From the NCBI GenBank assembly GCA_016935595.1, contig JAFGQQ010000042.1, positions 1 through 11,565 of the forward strand: a stretch of DNA of 11,565 bases. Direction: 5' to 3'. The position numbers were made by a program, and so were the translations under genes. Of the stretch, positions 1 through 7,798 are shown in pieces (within the stretch, counting starts at the first letter, position 1; each line of letters starts with the position of its first letter). The notes under the pieces are model-generated. The model did not search any database. It saw only the letters and a program-made list of their open reading frames with translations, and was not told where the DNA came from. The stretch is from Bacteroidales bacterium. Lineage in GTDB: Bacteria > Bacteroidota > Bacteroidia > Bacteroidales > UBA10428.

Positions 1-116
1 ATGTATTTTGAATACCTAAAAAAATCATCTTTTAAAAAATAAATCCAAATTTGTCATTTCCGAATCTTTTTCATTTATTATTAGTTAGTGATTACAATTA
101 ATAAAAGAAAGTTAAT

Positions 117-142
117 TGATAATAATAAAAATTTAATTATCA
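117..142 (-). terminator. Possible weak terminator hairpin after the GH127 gene
   Basis: A 7-bp inverted repeat (TGATAAT at 117-123, ATTATCA at 136-142, 12-nt loop) begins 8 nt after the stop codon of the minus-strand GH127 gene. Read on that strand it is followed by a T-rich stretch (ATTAACTTTCTTTTATT). The position fits a transcription terminator, but the stem has one G-C pair and such repeats arise by chance in DNA this AT-rich. Confidence 0.25.
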
Positions 143-149
143 TATGGTA

Positions 150-2105
150 TTAATTTTTTGGCAGCCAGACCTTCATTTTATTGGCACCACGATTATTCCA
201 TACATAATAAGGAATTGCAGTGAACTTCTGGTTGTTTTCCTGGTTTTTTACGGTAATCACTTCAATTCCATTTAGCAAATCAGGATGAAAATTAGCGGCA
301 AATTGCATGTTTTCAGTAACTTTTAACTCATCTATATCAGGATTATCAATTTCTTCAACACAGAAAACAATAGGACCCCGTTCAAATGCAACTAATCCTC
401 GATCAGCTTCAACATTTTCGTTGGTAATCACTTTACGAGTCTCCATTGGTAATATATATTCAATAATATCTCCTGTTTTCCATTTGCGTGTAAGAACTAC
501 ATAACCATTTTCCTGCTTAATATTAACCACCTCATCATTTATCATTATCACAGGCTCTTTTTTATTAACACCGGCATAAGTATATAAATTACCAGGAAGC
601 GGCTTATTTACAGCCCAGCCCGGTATACGCAGGTTTAATGAAAATTTGGTTTCCTTTTCAGGTGATAAAATAATTTTAACCGTTCCTTCCCATGGATAAT
701 TTGTTTCCTGGCTAATAGTAACCAGTATATTGTTTATCTCTACCTCAGTAGAACTCTGAACAAACAGGTTTATATACAATTTTTCGTTTGTTTGAGCATA
801 AATATAACCAGGTACAGATGGCATAAAACGACACAGGTTGGTCGGACAGCAAGAGCAATCGAACCATGGTTGACGGCTTAAAGTTCCACCACTATTAAAA
901 GGATATTCCATATCGCATTCGAGGGGATTGGGATAAAAAAACTTTATCCCATCTAGTGAAACACCTGATATTACACCATTATATAAACTACGCTCCAATA
1001 CATCCATATACTTTGCATCTCCGTATAAAAGAAACATCCGGTAGTTCCAGTATACATTGGCAATAGCAGCACAAGTCTCGTTGTAAGCCGTGAGGTTAGG
1101 CAGTTCGTAATTTTCGCCAAAAGATTCACCCTGATGGCGTGCACCGATACCGCCTGTAATATACATTTTTTTGCTGACAACGTTTTCCCAGATTTTATCT
1201 ATTGCATTTTTGTATTCAGCATCATCAAACAAAGCCGCAATATCTGTCATACCTGAATACATGTATGCGGCACGAACAGCATGCCCTACAGCTTCATCTT
1301 GCTGTATTACAGGTTTATGATCCTGGCTATAAGGTCCCCATATTTCACGTAAGGTACTGTCACCTCTATTATCTAAGAAAAGTCGGGCAAGATCAAGATA
1401 TTCATTCTTTTTAGTTATTAGATATAATTTTATCAACCCTGTTTCAACAATTTGATGGCCAGGTACTTGTGGATTTTTACCAGATCCAAATACATCTACC
1501 AGCAGGTCAGCATTTTTAATGGCAACATCAAGAAAATTTCTTTTGCCTGTTGCCAGGTAATGTGCTGCAGCAGCTTCAAACATATGTCCGCTATTGTATA
1601 ATTCATGACTGCACCCCAGATGTTCCCATCTGTTACCTGGAGGGCACCATGTTGACGGAGAATAGGAGGTGTCGATGATTCTCCAGGTTACCAGGTATCC
1701 GTCTTCCTGTTGCGCAGCTGCAATAATGGATATTAAGGAATCAACATAGGCATCTAGTTCAGGATCAGGTATGGTTGACATGGAGTAGGAGGCACCCTCA
1801 ATGATTTTATACACATCAGTATCATCAAAAACCATTTTACCTCTTACTTTCCCTTTCATTTTGCCACCGGCAATAAGGAAATTTTCTATTCTTCCCATTT
1901 CCTCGCATTTTTTAAATGAAGCCGGAATGGTTGCTGTGCGGTTGGTTTCGATCTTAGGCAGCCAAAAGCTATCGTTAATTTTTACTTTATTAAACGAAAC
2001 TCCTGTAATTCTATAATTTGCATTCAATTTATTATGCGGGACAGACTGTGTAAAGCAAATAAGTGCTAAAAATGAAAAAATGATAATTATATTATATAGT
2101 TTCAT
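150..2105 (-). CDS. GH127-family (DUF1680) beta-L-arabinofuranosidase, secreted
   Basis: A 651-residue glycoside hydrolase of the GH127 (or closely related GH146) type, expected to release beta-L-arabinofuranose from plant glycans by a cysteine-nucleophile, zinc-dependent mechanism. The Zn/catalytic set known from the Bifidobacterium enzyme HypBA1 (E322, E338, C340, C417, C418) is matched by E327 in a GESFG motif, E343 and C345 in ETC, and C419-C420 in CCPTN. The E-to-E spacing of 16 residues is identical. The region before about residue 430 fits the (alpha/alpha) barrel and the rest the beta-sandwich domains. I chose ATG at 2103-2105 because it opens a normal signal peptide (MKLYNIIIIFSFLALICFTQ); the reading frame stays open for 18 more codons upstream, but these look like translated AT-rich leader. 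There is no T9SS tail, so a periplasmic location is likely. It lies 390 bp downstream of the TonB receptor gene on the same strand, so it probably has its own promoter. Confidence 0.93.
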   Translation of the reverse strand: MKLYNIIIIFSFLALICFTQSVPHNKLNANYRITGVSFNKVKINDSFWLPKIETNRTATIPASFKKCEEMGRIENFLIAGGKMKGKVRGKMVFDDTDVYKIIEGASYSMSTIPDPELDAYVDSLISIIAAAQQEDGYLVTWRIIDTSYSPSTWCPPGNRWEHLGCSHELYNSGHMFEAAAAHYLATGKRNFLDVAIKNADLLVDVFGSGKNPQVPGHQIVETGLIKLYLITKKNEYLDLARLFLDNRGDSTLREIWGPYSQDHKPVIQQDEAVGHAVRAAYMYSGMTDIAALFDDAEYKNAIDKIWENVVSKKMYITGGIGARHQGESFGENYELPNLTAYNETCAAIANVYWNYRMFLLYGDAKYMDVLERSLYNGVISGVSLDGIKFFYPNPLECDMEYPFNSGGTLSRQPWFDCSCCPTNLCRFMPSVPGYIYAQTNEKLYINLFVQSSTEVEINNILVTISQETNYPWEGTVKIILSPEKETKFSLNLRIPGWAVNKPLPGNLYTYAGVNKKEPVIMINDEVVNIKQENGYVVLTRKWKTGDIIEYILPMETRKVITNENVEADRGLVAFERGPIVFCVEEIDNPDIDELKVTENMQFAANFHPDLLNGIEVITVKNQENNQKFTAIPYYVWNNRGANKMKVWLPKN

Positions 2106-2495
2106 GATAGTATGTTTTATGGTTGATATTAAAAGCCAATAGACGATAAAAATAATCAATTATACTTATAATTTCAATAATTCAATTATTAGGAAAGCAA
2201 AATTATACAAGGAAGAAATAAAGTTACAATAACAAATTATTTTTGCAAACCTGTTTATATATACTACTAAACCATCATTTTCTAAGTTAGTAATAAATAG
2301 CTTCCAGATAATGTTCTTACTAAATATTCAATTCGGGTTAATTATTTCATTAAGAAGAATGAAATTAAAAAAATGGAATTATGTTAAATTCAAAAATAAA
2401 TCAATATTTTTTCAATATTTCTATTTCAATATAGAATAAATTCATTTTGTGTATAGAGCTGAAAGGTGCTTTCGATAAAAAGATCGGATTTGTAA
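2106..2495. other. AT-rich intergenic region between GH127 and TonB-receptor genes
   Basis: No coding region is recognisable. It should hold the 3' end of the receptor transcript and the leader of the GH127 gene. Visible structure: three copies of TCAATAT at 2401-2407, 2412-2418 and 2426-2432, and a 6-bp hairpin (TTCTAT at 2419-2424, ATAGAA at 2431-2436), 60-77 bp downstream of the receptor stop codon. None of this matches a regulatory motif that I recognise. Confidence 0.6.
2198..2229 (-). promoter_or_regulatory. Candidate Bacteroidota-type promoter for the GH127 gene
   Basis: On the minus strand TAATTTTG (2205 to 2198) matches the Bacteroidota -7 consensus TAnnTTTG, and a TTG (2229 to 2227) lies 21 nt further upstream, near the usual -33 distance. 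Transcription would start roughly 85 nt before the ATG. The consensus is short and AT-rich, and another match to it (2391-2398) exists in the same gap, so this is only a candidate. Confidence 0.3.
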
Positions 2496-4856
2496 TTAAA
2501 ACTCTAATTTATAACTTAGGTTTGGAACAGGTACTGCAAATTCCCAGGGTTCAACCTGTTTGGTTTTATAATTATAATATAAACCATAATTTTCTTTTGC
2601 CAGGAGCAAATTTACCAATTGCAAAGACCATATACTAGAATGACGTTTTTTATTTATCCGGTAATTGATTGTTGCACTTACATGAACTTTATCAGGTTCC
2701 TTATCCTCATATAACTGTGCATAATGGTACACGACATCTTGAGCTAAATCCGATTCGATATCATTTACAGGCGTTGTTCGCTTCCCTCCAAAGAAATTCA
2801 GTTTGGCATTTACCCCTAAAATTTTGTTATTCTGTTTTCCAACAGTCCATTCTTTACCATAGAGCAGATTAAATACATATTGCGTATTAAATCGTGTGTT
2901 ACGTTCAATACCATCATCACCCTTATATTTTGAGTCGAAAAACGATGCCGTAAACACATAATAATAACCTTTCTGCAGAAAACGTTCCAGGGTAATATCA
3001 ATTCCTGTGTTTCTGCCTTTACCTGTATTTATCAGTTCTTCACTAAAATACCAGTCGGCTTCCATATTTAACACTGAAAAACTACTGTCAGGAATTCCAG
3101 GAACATCGAATAAATATTGAACGTATGGTTCTATTTTCAATCGTAAATTAGGATTTATGCTGATGTCGTATGCAAAAACCAGGTGATGTGCTTTTGAAAC
3201 TTTTAAATCTTTATTTGGTTGCGTGTAACTGTTACCATTATTATTCCTGGCAAAATATAAGGTCAGGGGCTCTAACCTTGAATGCTTTCCATAAGCCAAA
3301 CTAACCGACTGTGTCATACCTAAATTATAAGTCAGCCCAATTCTGGGTTCTATTACCAATTCGTTATTGAGATCGAAGAAATGGCCACGTAAACCAACAT
3401 TTAAACTAAATTGCCTGGTTATACTAAATTTTGATTGTGAAAAAACCTGTACCATATTTGAGGAGCCTTTTTCATCAGCTACAGTAATCAAACCCTGGTC
3501 ATAAGCAGGGGCATGCTTTAAAAGAGTATTGTAATGCATATTATCTACAATAAATCCGCTTCGGTTAGCGTGTTTTGCACTGAACTTGTGATTATAGACA
3601 CTAGTAAATGTATATTTGTAATTACGGGTATTTATATACTCATTATCATAGCGATTTAAATCATTCCCTAGTATTCCTCCTTCATATTTAAAGTAATCAC
3701 CTGTTATTGCAAGGGAGGTATTTAACCATGCATTTTTTTGAAATATATAGCGATGGTTTAGACCTAAACCACTTATTCGTTGTATCATATTACCATCCAT
3801 ACGGTCATCAACCATTTCCCATAACGAGGAGTCTTGTTCAGCTTTAAAAATATCTGAATCGTCAGAAGCCAAACCCCAGATTGAAAATACTCCTGATTTT
3901 TTTGTTGGAATATTAATTTTAAAAGATAAATCCTGGTAAACAGGTAAAAAATCCTTAACTTCTTCTGGAAACACATATCTAATCAAACCAAAGGTTGAAT
4001 AACGGTAATTAAACAGGTATGAAGTTCTTGTTTCTTTTCCTAAAGGTCCTTCTGAAGAAATGTCAAGACCAATAGTGCCAATTTGAACAGCATGCTCATG
4101 TTTTTCATTATTACCAGAACGTAATTTAATATCGAATACACCTGATACGGCATTACCATATTCAGCAGGAAATGCCCCGGTATAAAAATCGGAATTACCA
4201 ACAACCAGTGCACTGAGTGCTGATATTCCACCTCCTCCGAATGTGGTTAAATTAGCAAAATGGTTAGGATTTGGAATTTCAATACCTTCCAGTCTCCACA
4301 ATAGTCCTTTTGGTGAATTTCCCCGAATAATAATGGTATTATCCCGAATGTTATCAGTTGTGATACCCGCAAAAGAAGCTACCAGTCGGCAGGGATCGTC
4401 GAAACCACCGGCATAACGACGAGCCTCTTCAACTGAGAAAGTACGTGCACTAACTGTAGCCATACTATTCAGTGGTTTATCCTTTTTTGTATAAGCCTTT
4501 ACTGCTACCTCCTTTAATTCCGTAATTTGTTCTTTCATTTTTATAGTCAACACCATTTCCTTTCCAGTTGAGACCATCAATTCAGGAATTATTTGAGTCT
4601 CATAACCCATGTATGATACTTTTAAATCGTGTCGTCCAATTGGCACATTCTCCACTCGGAAGGTTCCTTCATCATCAGTTATTGCTCCTAATAAAGAATC
4701 GGTAGTAATTATTGCTATTGAGGCAAAAGCCAAAGGAGCCTGTGATTCAATATCAATGACCTGTCCTCGAATTACCTGTTTTAGTTCCTGTGCATTTATA
4801 GTATAACAAGTTGGATTTAATAAAGCAATTCCCATCAAAATTTTTAGTAGTCTCAT
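2496..4856 (-). CDS. TonB-dependent outer-membrane receptor (non-SusC type)
   Basis: A 786-residue outer-membrane active transporter powered by TonB-ExbBD. Order of parts: signal peptide ending near INA-QE (about residues 1-22); a carboxypeptidase-regulatory-like beta-sandwich (about 28-108, with GQVIDIESQAPLAFASI and a DDEGTFRVENVPIG turn); a TonB-box-like LKEVAVKA segment (114-121); a plug domain (about 125-245, with IIIRGNSPKGLLWRLEGIEI and YTGAFPAEYGNAVSGVFDI); and a long beta-barrel ending in the outer-membrane-protein terminal Phe (SYKLEF). At 786 residues it is much shorter than SusC proteins (about 1000) and no SusD gene accompanies it, so it resembles siderophore/cobalamin-type or unassigned receptors. 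The substrate cannot be read from sequence; a sugar or oligosaccharide is suggested only by the CAZyme neighbours. The leader is A-rich (AAAAGAAAAAAATG), without a Shine-Dalgarno site, as usual in Bacteroidota. Confidence 0.92.
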   Translation of the reverse strand: MRLLKILMGIALLNPTCYTINAQELKQVIRGQVIDIESQAPLAFASIAIITTDSLLGAITDDEGTFRVENVPIGRHDLKVSYMGYETQIIPELMVSTGKEMVLTIKMKEQITELKEVAVKAYTKKDKPLNSMATVSARTFSVEEARRYAGGFDDPCRLVASFAGITTDNIRDNTIIIRGNSPKGLLWRLEGIEIPNPNHFANLTTFGGGGISALSALVVGNSDFYTGAFPAEYGNAVSGVFDIKLRSGNNEKHEHAVQIGTIGLDISSEGPLGKETRTSYLFNYRYSTFGLIRYVFPEEVKDFLPVYQDLSFKINIPTKKSGVFSIWGLASDDSDIFKAEQDSSLWEMVDDRMDGNMIQRISGLGLNHRYIFQKNAWLNTSLAITGDYFKYEGGILGNDLNRYDNEYINTRNYKYTFTSVYNHKFSAKHANRSGFIVDNMHYNTLLKHAPAYDQGLITVADEKGSSNMVQVFSQSKFSITRQFSLNVGLRGHFFDLNNELVIEPRIGLTYNLGMTQSVSLAYGKHSRLEPLTLYFARNNNGNSYTQPNKDLKVSKAHHLVFAYDISINPNLRLKIEPYVQYLFDVPGIPDSSFSVLNMEADWYFSEELINTGKGRNTGIDITLERFLQKGYYYVFTASFFDSKYKGDDGIERNTRFNTQYVFNLLYGKEWTVGKQNNKILGVNAKLNFFGGKRTTPVNDIESDLAQDVVYHYAQLYEDKEPDKVHVSATINYRINKKRHSSIWSLQLVNLLLAKENYGLYYNYKTKQVEPWEFAVPVPNLSYKLEF

Positions 4857-5276
4857 TTTTTTCTTTTAAAGTTTAAAAACAAAGACATTATAAAATGACT
4901 TCAGTTGCATAGTTTGGTTAGCAAGACGAAAGAGGTTTTTTAAATTGTTGTGTGATGCTGATTAACTAACAATTTTATCTTAATACTTTAAATTCAAACG
5001 AAAGTATATCATTAGTACTGTCCAGAATTTAATCGCAGCTAAAGCCGAAAAAATGCGTTTAAGAAGACTTAAAGAAATTAAAAATTAAGAAGGGCAGGTG
5101 ATATAATTTATTTTAAGAATAAATTAAGAAATTTTTAATATTTTATGTATTCTATTAAAGATTACAATATAGCCATATCTATTTTAGGGAGGAAAAAATA
5201 TGTGTTTAAATTTATGTTACAATATATGGCATATATACAACAAAACAATGTTGGTTTTTTCTAAAATGCTTATTCC
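4857..5276. other. Intergenic region upstream of the TonB-receptor gene
   Basis: This 420-bp gap holds the receptor's leader and promoter and the 3' flank of the CE15 gene. An 8-bp inverted repeat (AAATTGTT at 4942-4949, AACAATTT at 4968-4975, 18-nt loop) lies about 90 bp before the receptor start and could be an operator or a leader structure. Two short plus-strand coding-like stretches, a basic tail at 4984-5088 and a peptide at 5200-5289, are described under findings. No RNA gene or riboswitch is recognisable. Confidence 0.55.
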
Positions 5277-6902
5277 TTATTTAAAGTAAATCATAGTTTT
5301 AACTGAGGTATAATCACCAATTTTAATCCTGTAAAAATAATTACCTAAAGGCACATTATTGCCGGAGTTATCCTTACCATCCCAGTTAACTGCATATTCA
5401 CCATTTGTTTTAAAATTATCAACTAGGGTTTTGGTAAGCTGACCTAATGAATTATAGATTTTTAACTCGACCTGTGATGGTTTTTGAACGGAATATTCGA
5501 TAGTAGTTGTTTGATCAAACGGATTAGGGTAATTTTGCATAAGATCGATTCGGTCATTCATTGTTTCGGAAATACGCTCAGGCTTTGTTGTAGAAGTATC
5601 TCTATAAATTGGAGGTTCTCCGGTACCCCACCATTCAATCCAGTGATCAATGTCGGAATTGTAAGGACTGGTCGAGATATCCGTATTCGCGGTTGTGTCA
5701 CCTAAGAGGAACTTATCCACGAAAGCCTCTATTTCAGGTATTTGGCTGTTCGGCACCACGCAATGGTCATGTCCACTAAGAATAGAAAAGCCGAACCTGT
5801 CAGGCACTCCAAGAAATTTCCAGACTTCATGTGCAGCTTTTGATGCAACGTGTCCGGACTCATCTGCCAGCCATTCATAACTTGGATTTCCTGTAACAAA
5901 AAGTGAGCGGGGTGCTATCATGGCCATTAATTCGTGATGATCGTAAGGTAGCCTATTAACTGCATTATTAAATTGAGAGACACCCGAGTAATACCAGGCC
6001 TGCCCCTGAGCGTTTCTCAGGGTTTCCCTGCTTCCACTTAGAGTTTCGGTAACACGCCAGGCTGTGAATCCACCACCACCTGATTCTTGGGAAATAGTAA
6101 GTGCAATGCGTTCGTCATACGCCCCGGAAAAGAGTGCGATTTTACCGGCATAGGAGCAACCGGTTATAGCCAGATGCGAAAGATCAATGTTGGCTTCAGG
6201 GCATATCTCAAGTGCGTCTATAATACGGCTGACGCCCCATGCCCAGGCAATAAATTTGCTCCTTGTTTTATCCGGATAAAGTTCGAAGAAGGGACCATCG
6301 CCGCGTATGTTTGACCAGGCGTTTGTGATCTGGGATTCTATAAAATTGATGGTTGCGATTCCGCGACTGGTAAAGATATCGGAAGGAAGACTACTAATCA
6401 TACCAGGAAAAGGAGAACCTACCCCAATAACAGCTGGAAAAGGGCCTTGACCATTAGGGAGGCTGACAGGTACATCTAGCATAAGTGTGTCACTATTCAC
6501 TATTATGGTCACTTTGATCAGCGCACAAGACACCGTGATAGTATCTCCGCCAGGAAAAAAAGGGGGGTATATGAGCATTGTATCATCGATGAATTTAATT
6601 TCCAAAGTGTCGGGATGAGGAGGTTTGGTACCAAGTTCATATTGCTGTATTTCAGCTCCGATCTCTACACGCCTGCAGCGCCAGTCGTCTATGCTGTTGA
6701 TGTAACCACTTCCATCTGACCACTCGAAGGGATCGGGTAGAGGATCAATAAGCGGGAGTTCTTCGAAAGATGGTAATGGTGGTTCAGGGCAGTCTGCGCC
6801 CGTGTTCTCTATACTATAGACAAGGGGAACTTGCTGGTTGTATGAATTAAAAACCACATATGCGTTCAATAAAAGTGTTAATAGTATTATTTTTATTTTC
6901 AT
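5277..6902 (-). CDS. CE15-like glucuronoyl esterase with T9SS sorting domain
   Basis: A 541-residue secreted alpha/beta-hydrolase resembling carbohydrate esterase family 15, which cleaves esters of (4-O-methyl)glucuronic acid in plant wall polymers. Nucleophile motif GCSYAGK at residues 248-254 (Ser250); catalytic Glu273 in SQESGGGG, 23 residues later as in characterised members; catalytic His380 in GHDHC. Family members usually read GCSRxGK, so the Arg credited with oxyanion stabilisation is Tyr251 here. Residues 454-541 form a T9SS type A sorting domain (QNYPNPF, LKIYNSLGQ, GNYFYRIK). I chose ATG at 6900-6902: AGGAGGA (6914 to 6908) sits 5 nt before it and a signal peptide follows (MKIKIILLTLLLNAYVVFNS); the 29 codons open upstream are low-complexity. 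Lines counted by hand give about 47-55% GC in the catalytic part against 22-40% in the tail. Another esterase in the same superfamily is possible. Confidence 0.85.
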   Translation of the reverse strand: MKIKIILLTLLLNAYVVFNSYNQQVPLVYSIENTGADCPEPPLPSFEELPLIDPLPDPFEWSDGSGYINSIDDWRCRRVEIGAEIQQYELGTKPPHPDTLEIKFIDDTMLIYPPFFPGGDTITVSCALIKVTIIVNSDTLMLDVPVSLPNGQGPFPAVIGVGSPFPGMISSLPSDIFTSRGIATINFIESQITNAWSNIRGDGPFFELYPDKTRSKFIAWAWGVSRIIDALEICPEANIDLSHLAITGCSYAGKIALFSGAYDERIALTISQESGGGGFTAWRVTETLSGSRETLRNAQGQAWYYSGVSQFNNAVNRLPYDHHELMAMIAPRSLFVTGNPSYEWLADESGHVASKAAHEVWKFLGVPDRFGFSILSGHDHCVVPNSQIPEIEAFVDKFLLGDTTANTDISTSPYNSDIDHWIEWWGTGEPPIYRDTSTTKPERISETMNDRIDLMQNYPNPFDQTTTIEYSVQKPSQVELKIYNSLGQLTKTLVDNFKTNGEYAVNWDGKDNSGNNVPLGNYFYRIKIGDYTSVKTMIYFK

Positions 6903-6914
6903 TTTTATCCTCCT
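6903..6914 (-). promoter_or_regulatory. Strong Shine-Dalgarno site that sets the CE15 start
   Basis: On the minus strand AGGAGGA is followed by TAAAA and then ATG. This near-perfect anti-16S match decides the start at 6902. It is unusual for Bacteroidota, whose genes mostly lack such sites, and no other minus- or plus-strand gene in the window has one. Confidence 0.75.
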
Positions 6915-7288
6915 GAAAAATATTATTATTATGAATAAAGATAATAAAATTGATATGATAAATGTTAAAATAAATGTTAAAAAAATCACAGGATTAATAT
7001 AAGAAATCAGATTGAAACACTTGTTGCTTGAGCAGACCTGTATTAAATATTAGGAGAGGGATATTTAGCATAATTTATAGATTATATAGTTCAGAAATGG
7101 ATTGGATTGTACTGCAAAGTCGAAAATAAATTGTAAATAAGTATCTGGAAATATAAAAACAGTAATTCTCTATTAGAAAGTATTAAAATATGTTAGCTTT
7201 ATAATAAAAACTATAAAGAAATGAATACTAAAAAATTTGGATTGTGTAATATAAATGATTTTTATATTACAAATTAATTATAGCCTAG
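6915..7288. other. AT-rich divergent intergenic region
   Basis: This stretch lies between the leftward CE15 gene and the plus-strand remnant at 7289. It is low-complexity and AT-rich with a short tandem (AAATGTT twice, 6962-6981 area). No gene, RNA or clear promoter motif could be supported. A CE15 promoter should lie here, but I see no TAnnTTTG match on the minus strand. Confidence 0.5.
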
Positions 7289-7513
7289 AATGTTACAATT
7301 GATTTAAATGATTTAAAAAATTCTGATTTTACTTTTAGCATTTATCCAAATCCCTTCACAAACAGACTAAATTTACATTATTCCCTGAATGAAGCCAACT
7401 ATGTAGAAATTAAATTAATAGACATAACAGGAAGATTAATTACCACATTAATAAATAGTTATTTAAATCCAGGGGAATATATAATCGAAATAGACGGAAA
7501 TAATTGTGTATAA
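7289..7513 (+). pseudogene. Orphan T9SS C-terminal sorting-domain fragment
   Basis: An open stretch of 74 codons without a start codon, preceded in frame by TAG (7286-7288) and ending at TAA (7511-7513). Its translation has the layout of a T9SS type A sorting domain: SIYPNPFTNRLNLHYSL, then VEIKLIDITGRLITTLI, then NPGEYIIEIDGNN. It breaks off at GNNCV, before the final strand (usually SGxYxxxL...K) that T9SS needs. Shifting frame by one base gives VYNIVR then stop, which may be the decayed continuation. No catalytic domain precedes it. I read it as the remnant of a third secreted T9SS cargo gene whose body was deleted. It is not expected to make a functional protein. Confidence 0.7.
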
Positions 7514-7534
7514 TATTGTTAGATAAAATTTTTT

Positions 7535-7552
7535 AATAGGATTTGTCCTATT
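7535..7552. repeat. Perfect 7-bp hairpin after the sorting-domain fragment
   Basis: AATAGGA and TCCTATT flank a TTTG loop, 21 nt after the stop codon of the sorting-domain remnant. It sits where a terminator would be for the lost gene, but no T-tract follows on the plus strand (TGTCCCG), so termination activity is doubtful. Confidence 0.35.
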
Positions 7553-7586
7553 GTCCCGTAACCAATGAATCGTAAAAACAAAGGCA

Positions 7587-7722
7587 ATGGCAAAAAAAGT
7601 TTTTTCCTCAGAAATACTATAAATCCTACAAAATGGAAAATTTACCTGTCAGTAGGCAGCTTTATCCACTGGATAAGCTGACTCTTTTTGCTAGTGAAAT
7701 GACTGAAATATGCATGGAGTAA
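7587..7722 (+). pseudogene. Possible frameshifted remnant of a short coding region
   Basis: Two short plus-strand open stretches in different frames read like natural protein: ATG at 7587 gives MAKKVFSSEIL then stop, and ATG at 7633 gives a 29-residue peptide starting MENLPVSRQLYPLDKLTLFA and ending at TAA 7720-7722. The composition is less AT-biased than the flanks. I do not recognise the family. This may be the N-terminal debris of a lost gene, or chance. Confidence 0.25.
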
Positions 7723-7798
7723 ATTAATACTGAAAAATTGAAATGTTTATTTCCAGAGAGAGTTAAAAATATTTATATTGCATACAAAAACTGAAATA

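Noticed and set aside
2106..2159. An 18-residue N-terminal extension of the GH127 protein
   Set aside because: The downstream ATG opens a standard signal peptide; the extension would bury it behind a hydrophobic, AT-driven stretch.
2496..4856. SusC assignment for the TonB-dependent receptor
   Set aside because: It is about 200 residues too short for SusC and no SusD-like lipoprotein gene is adjacent.
6903..6989. A 29-residue hydrophobic extension of the CE15 protein that looks like a membrane helix
   Set aside because: It is low-complexity translation of AT-rich leader DNA, and the strong AGGAGGA site points to the ATG at 6902, which begins a normal signal peptide.
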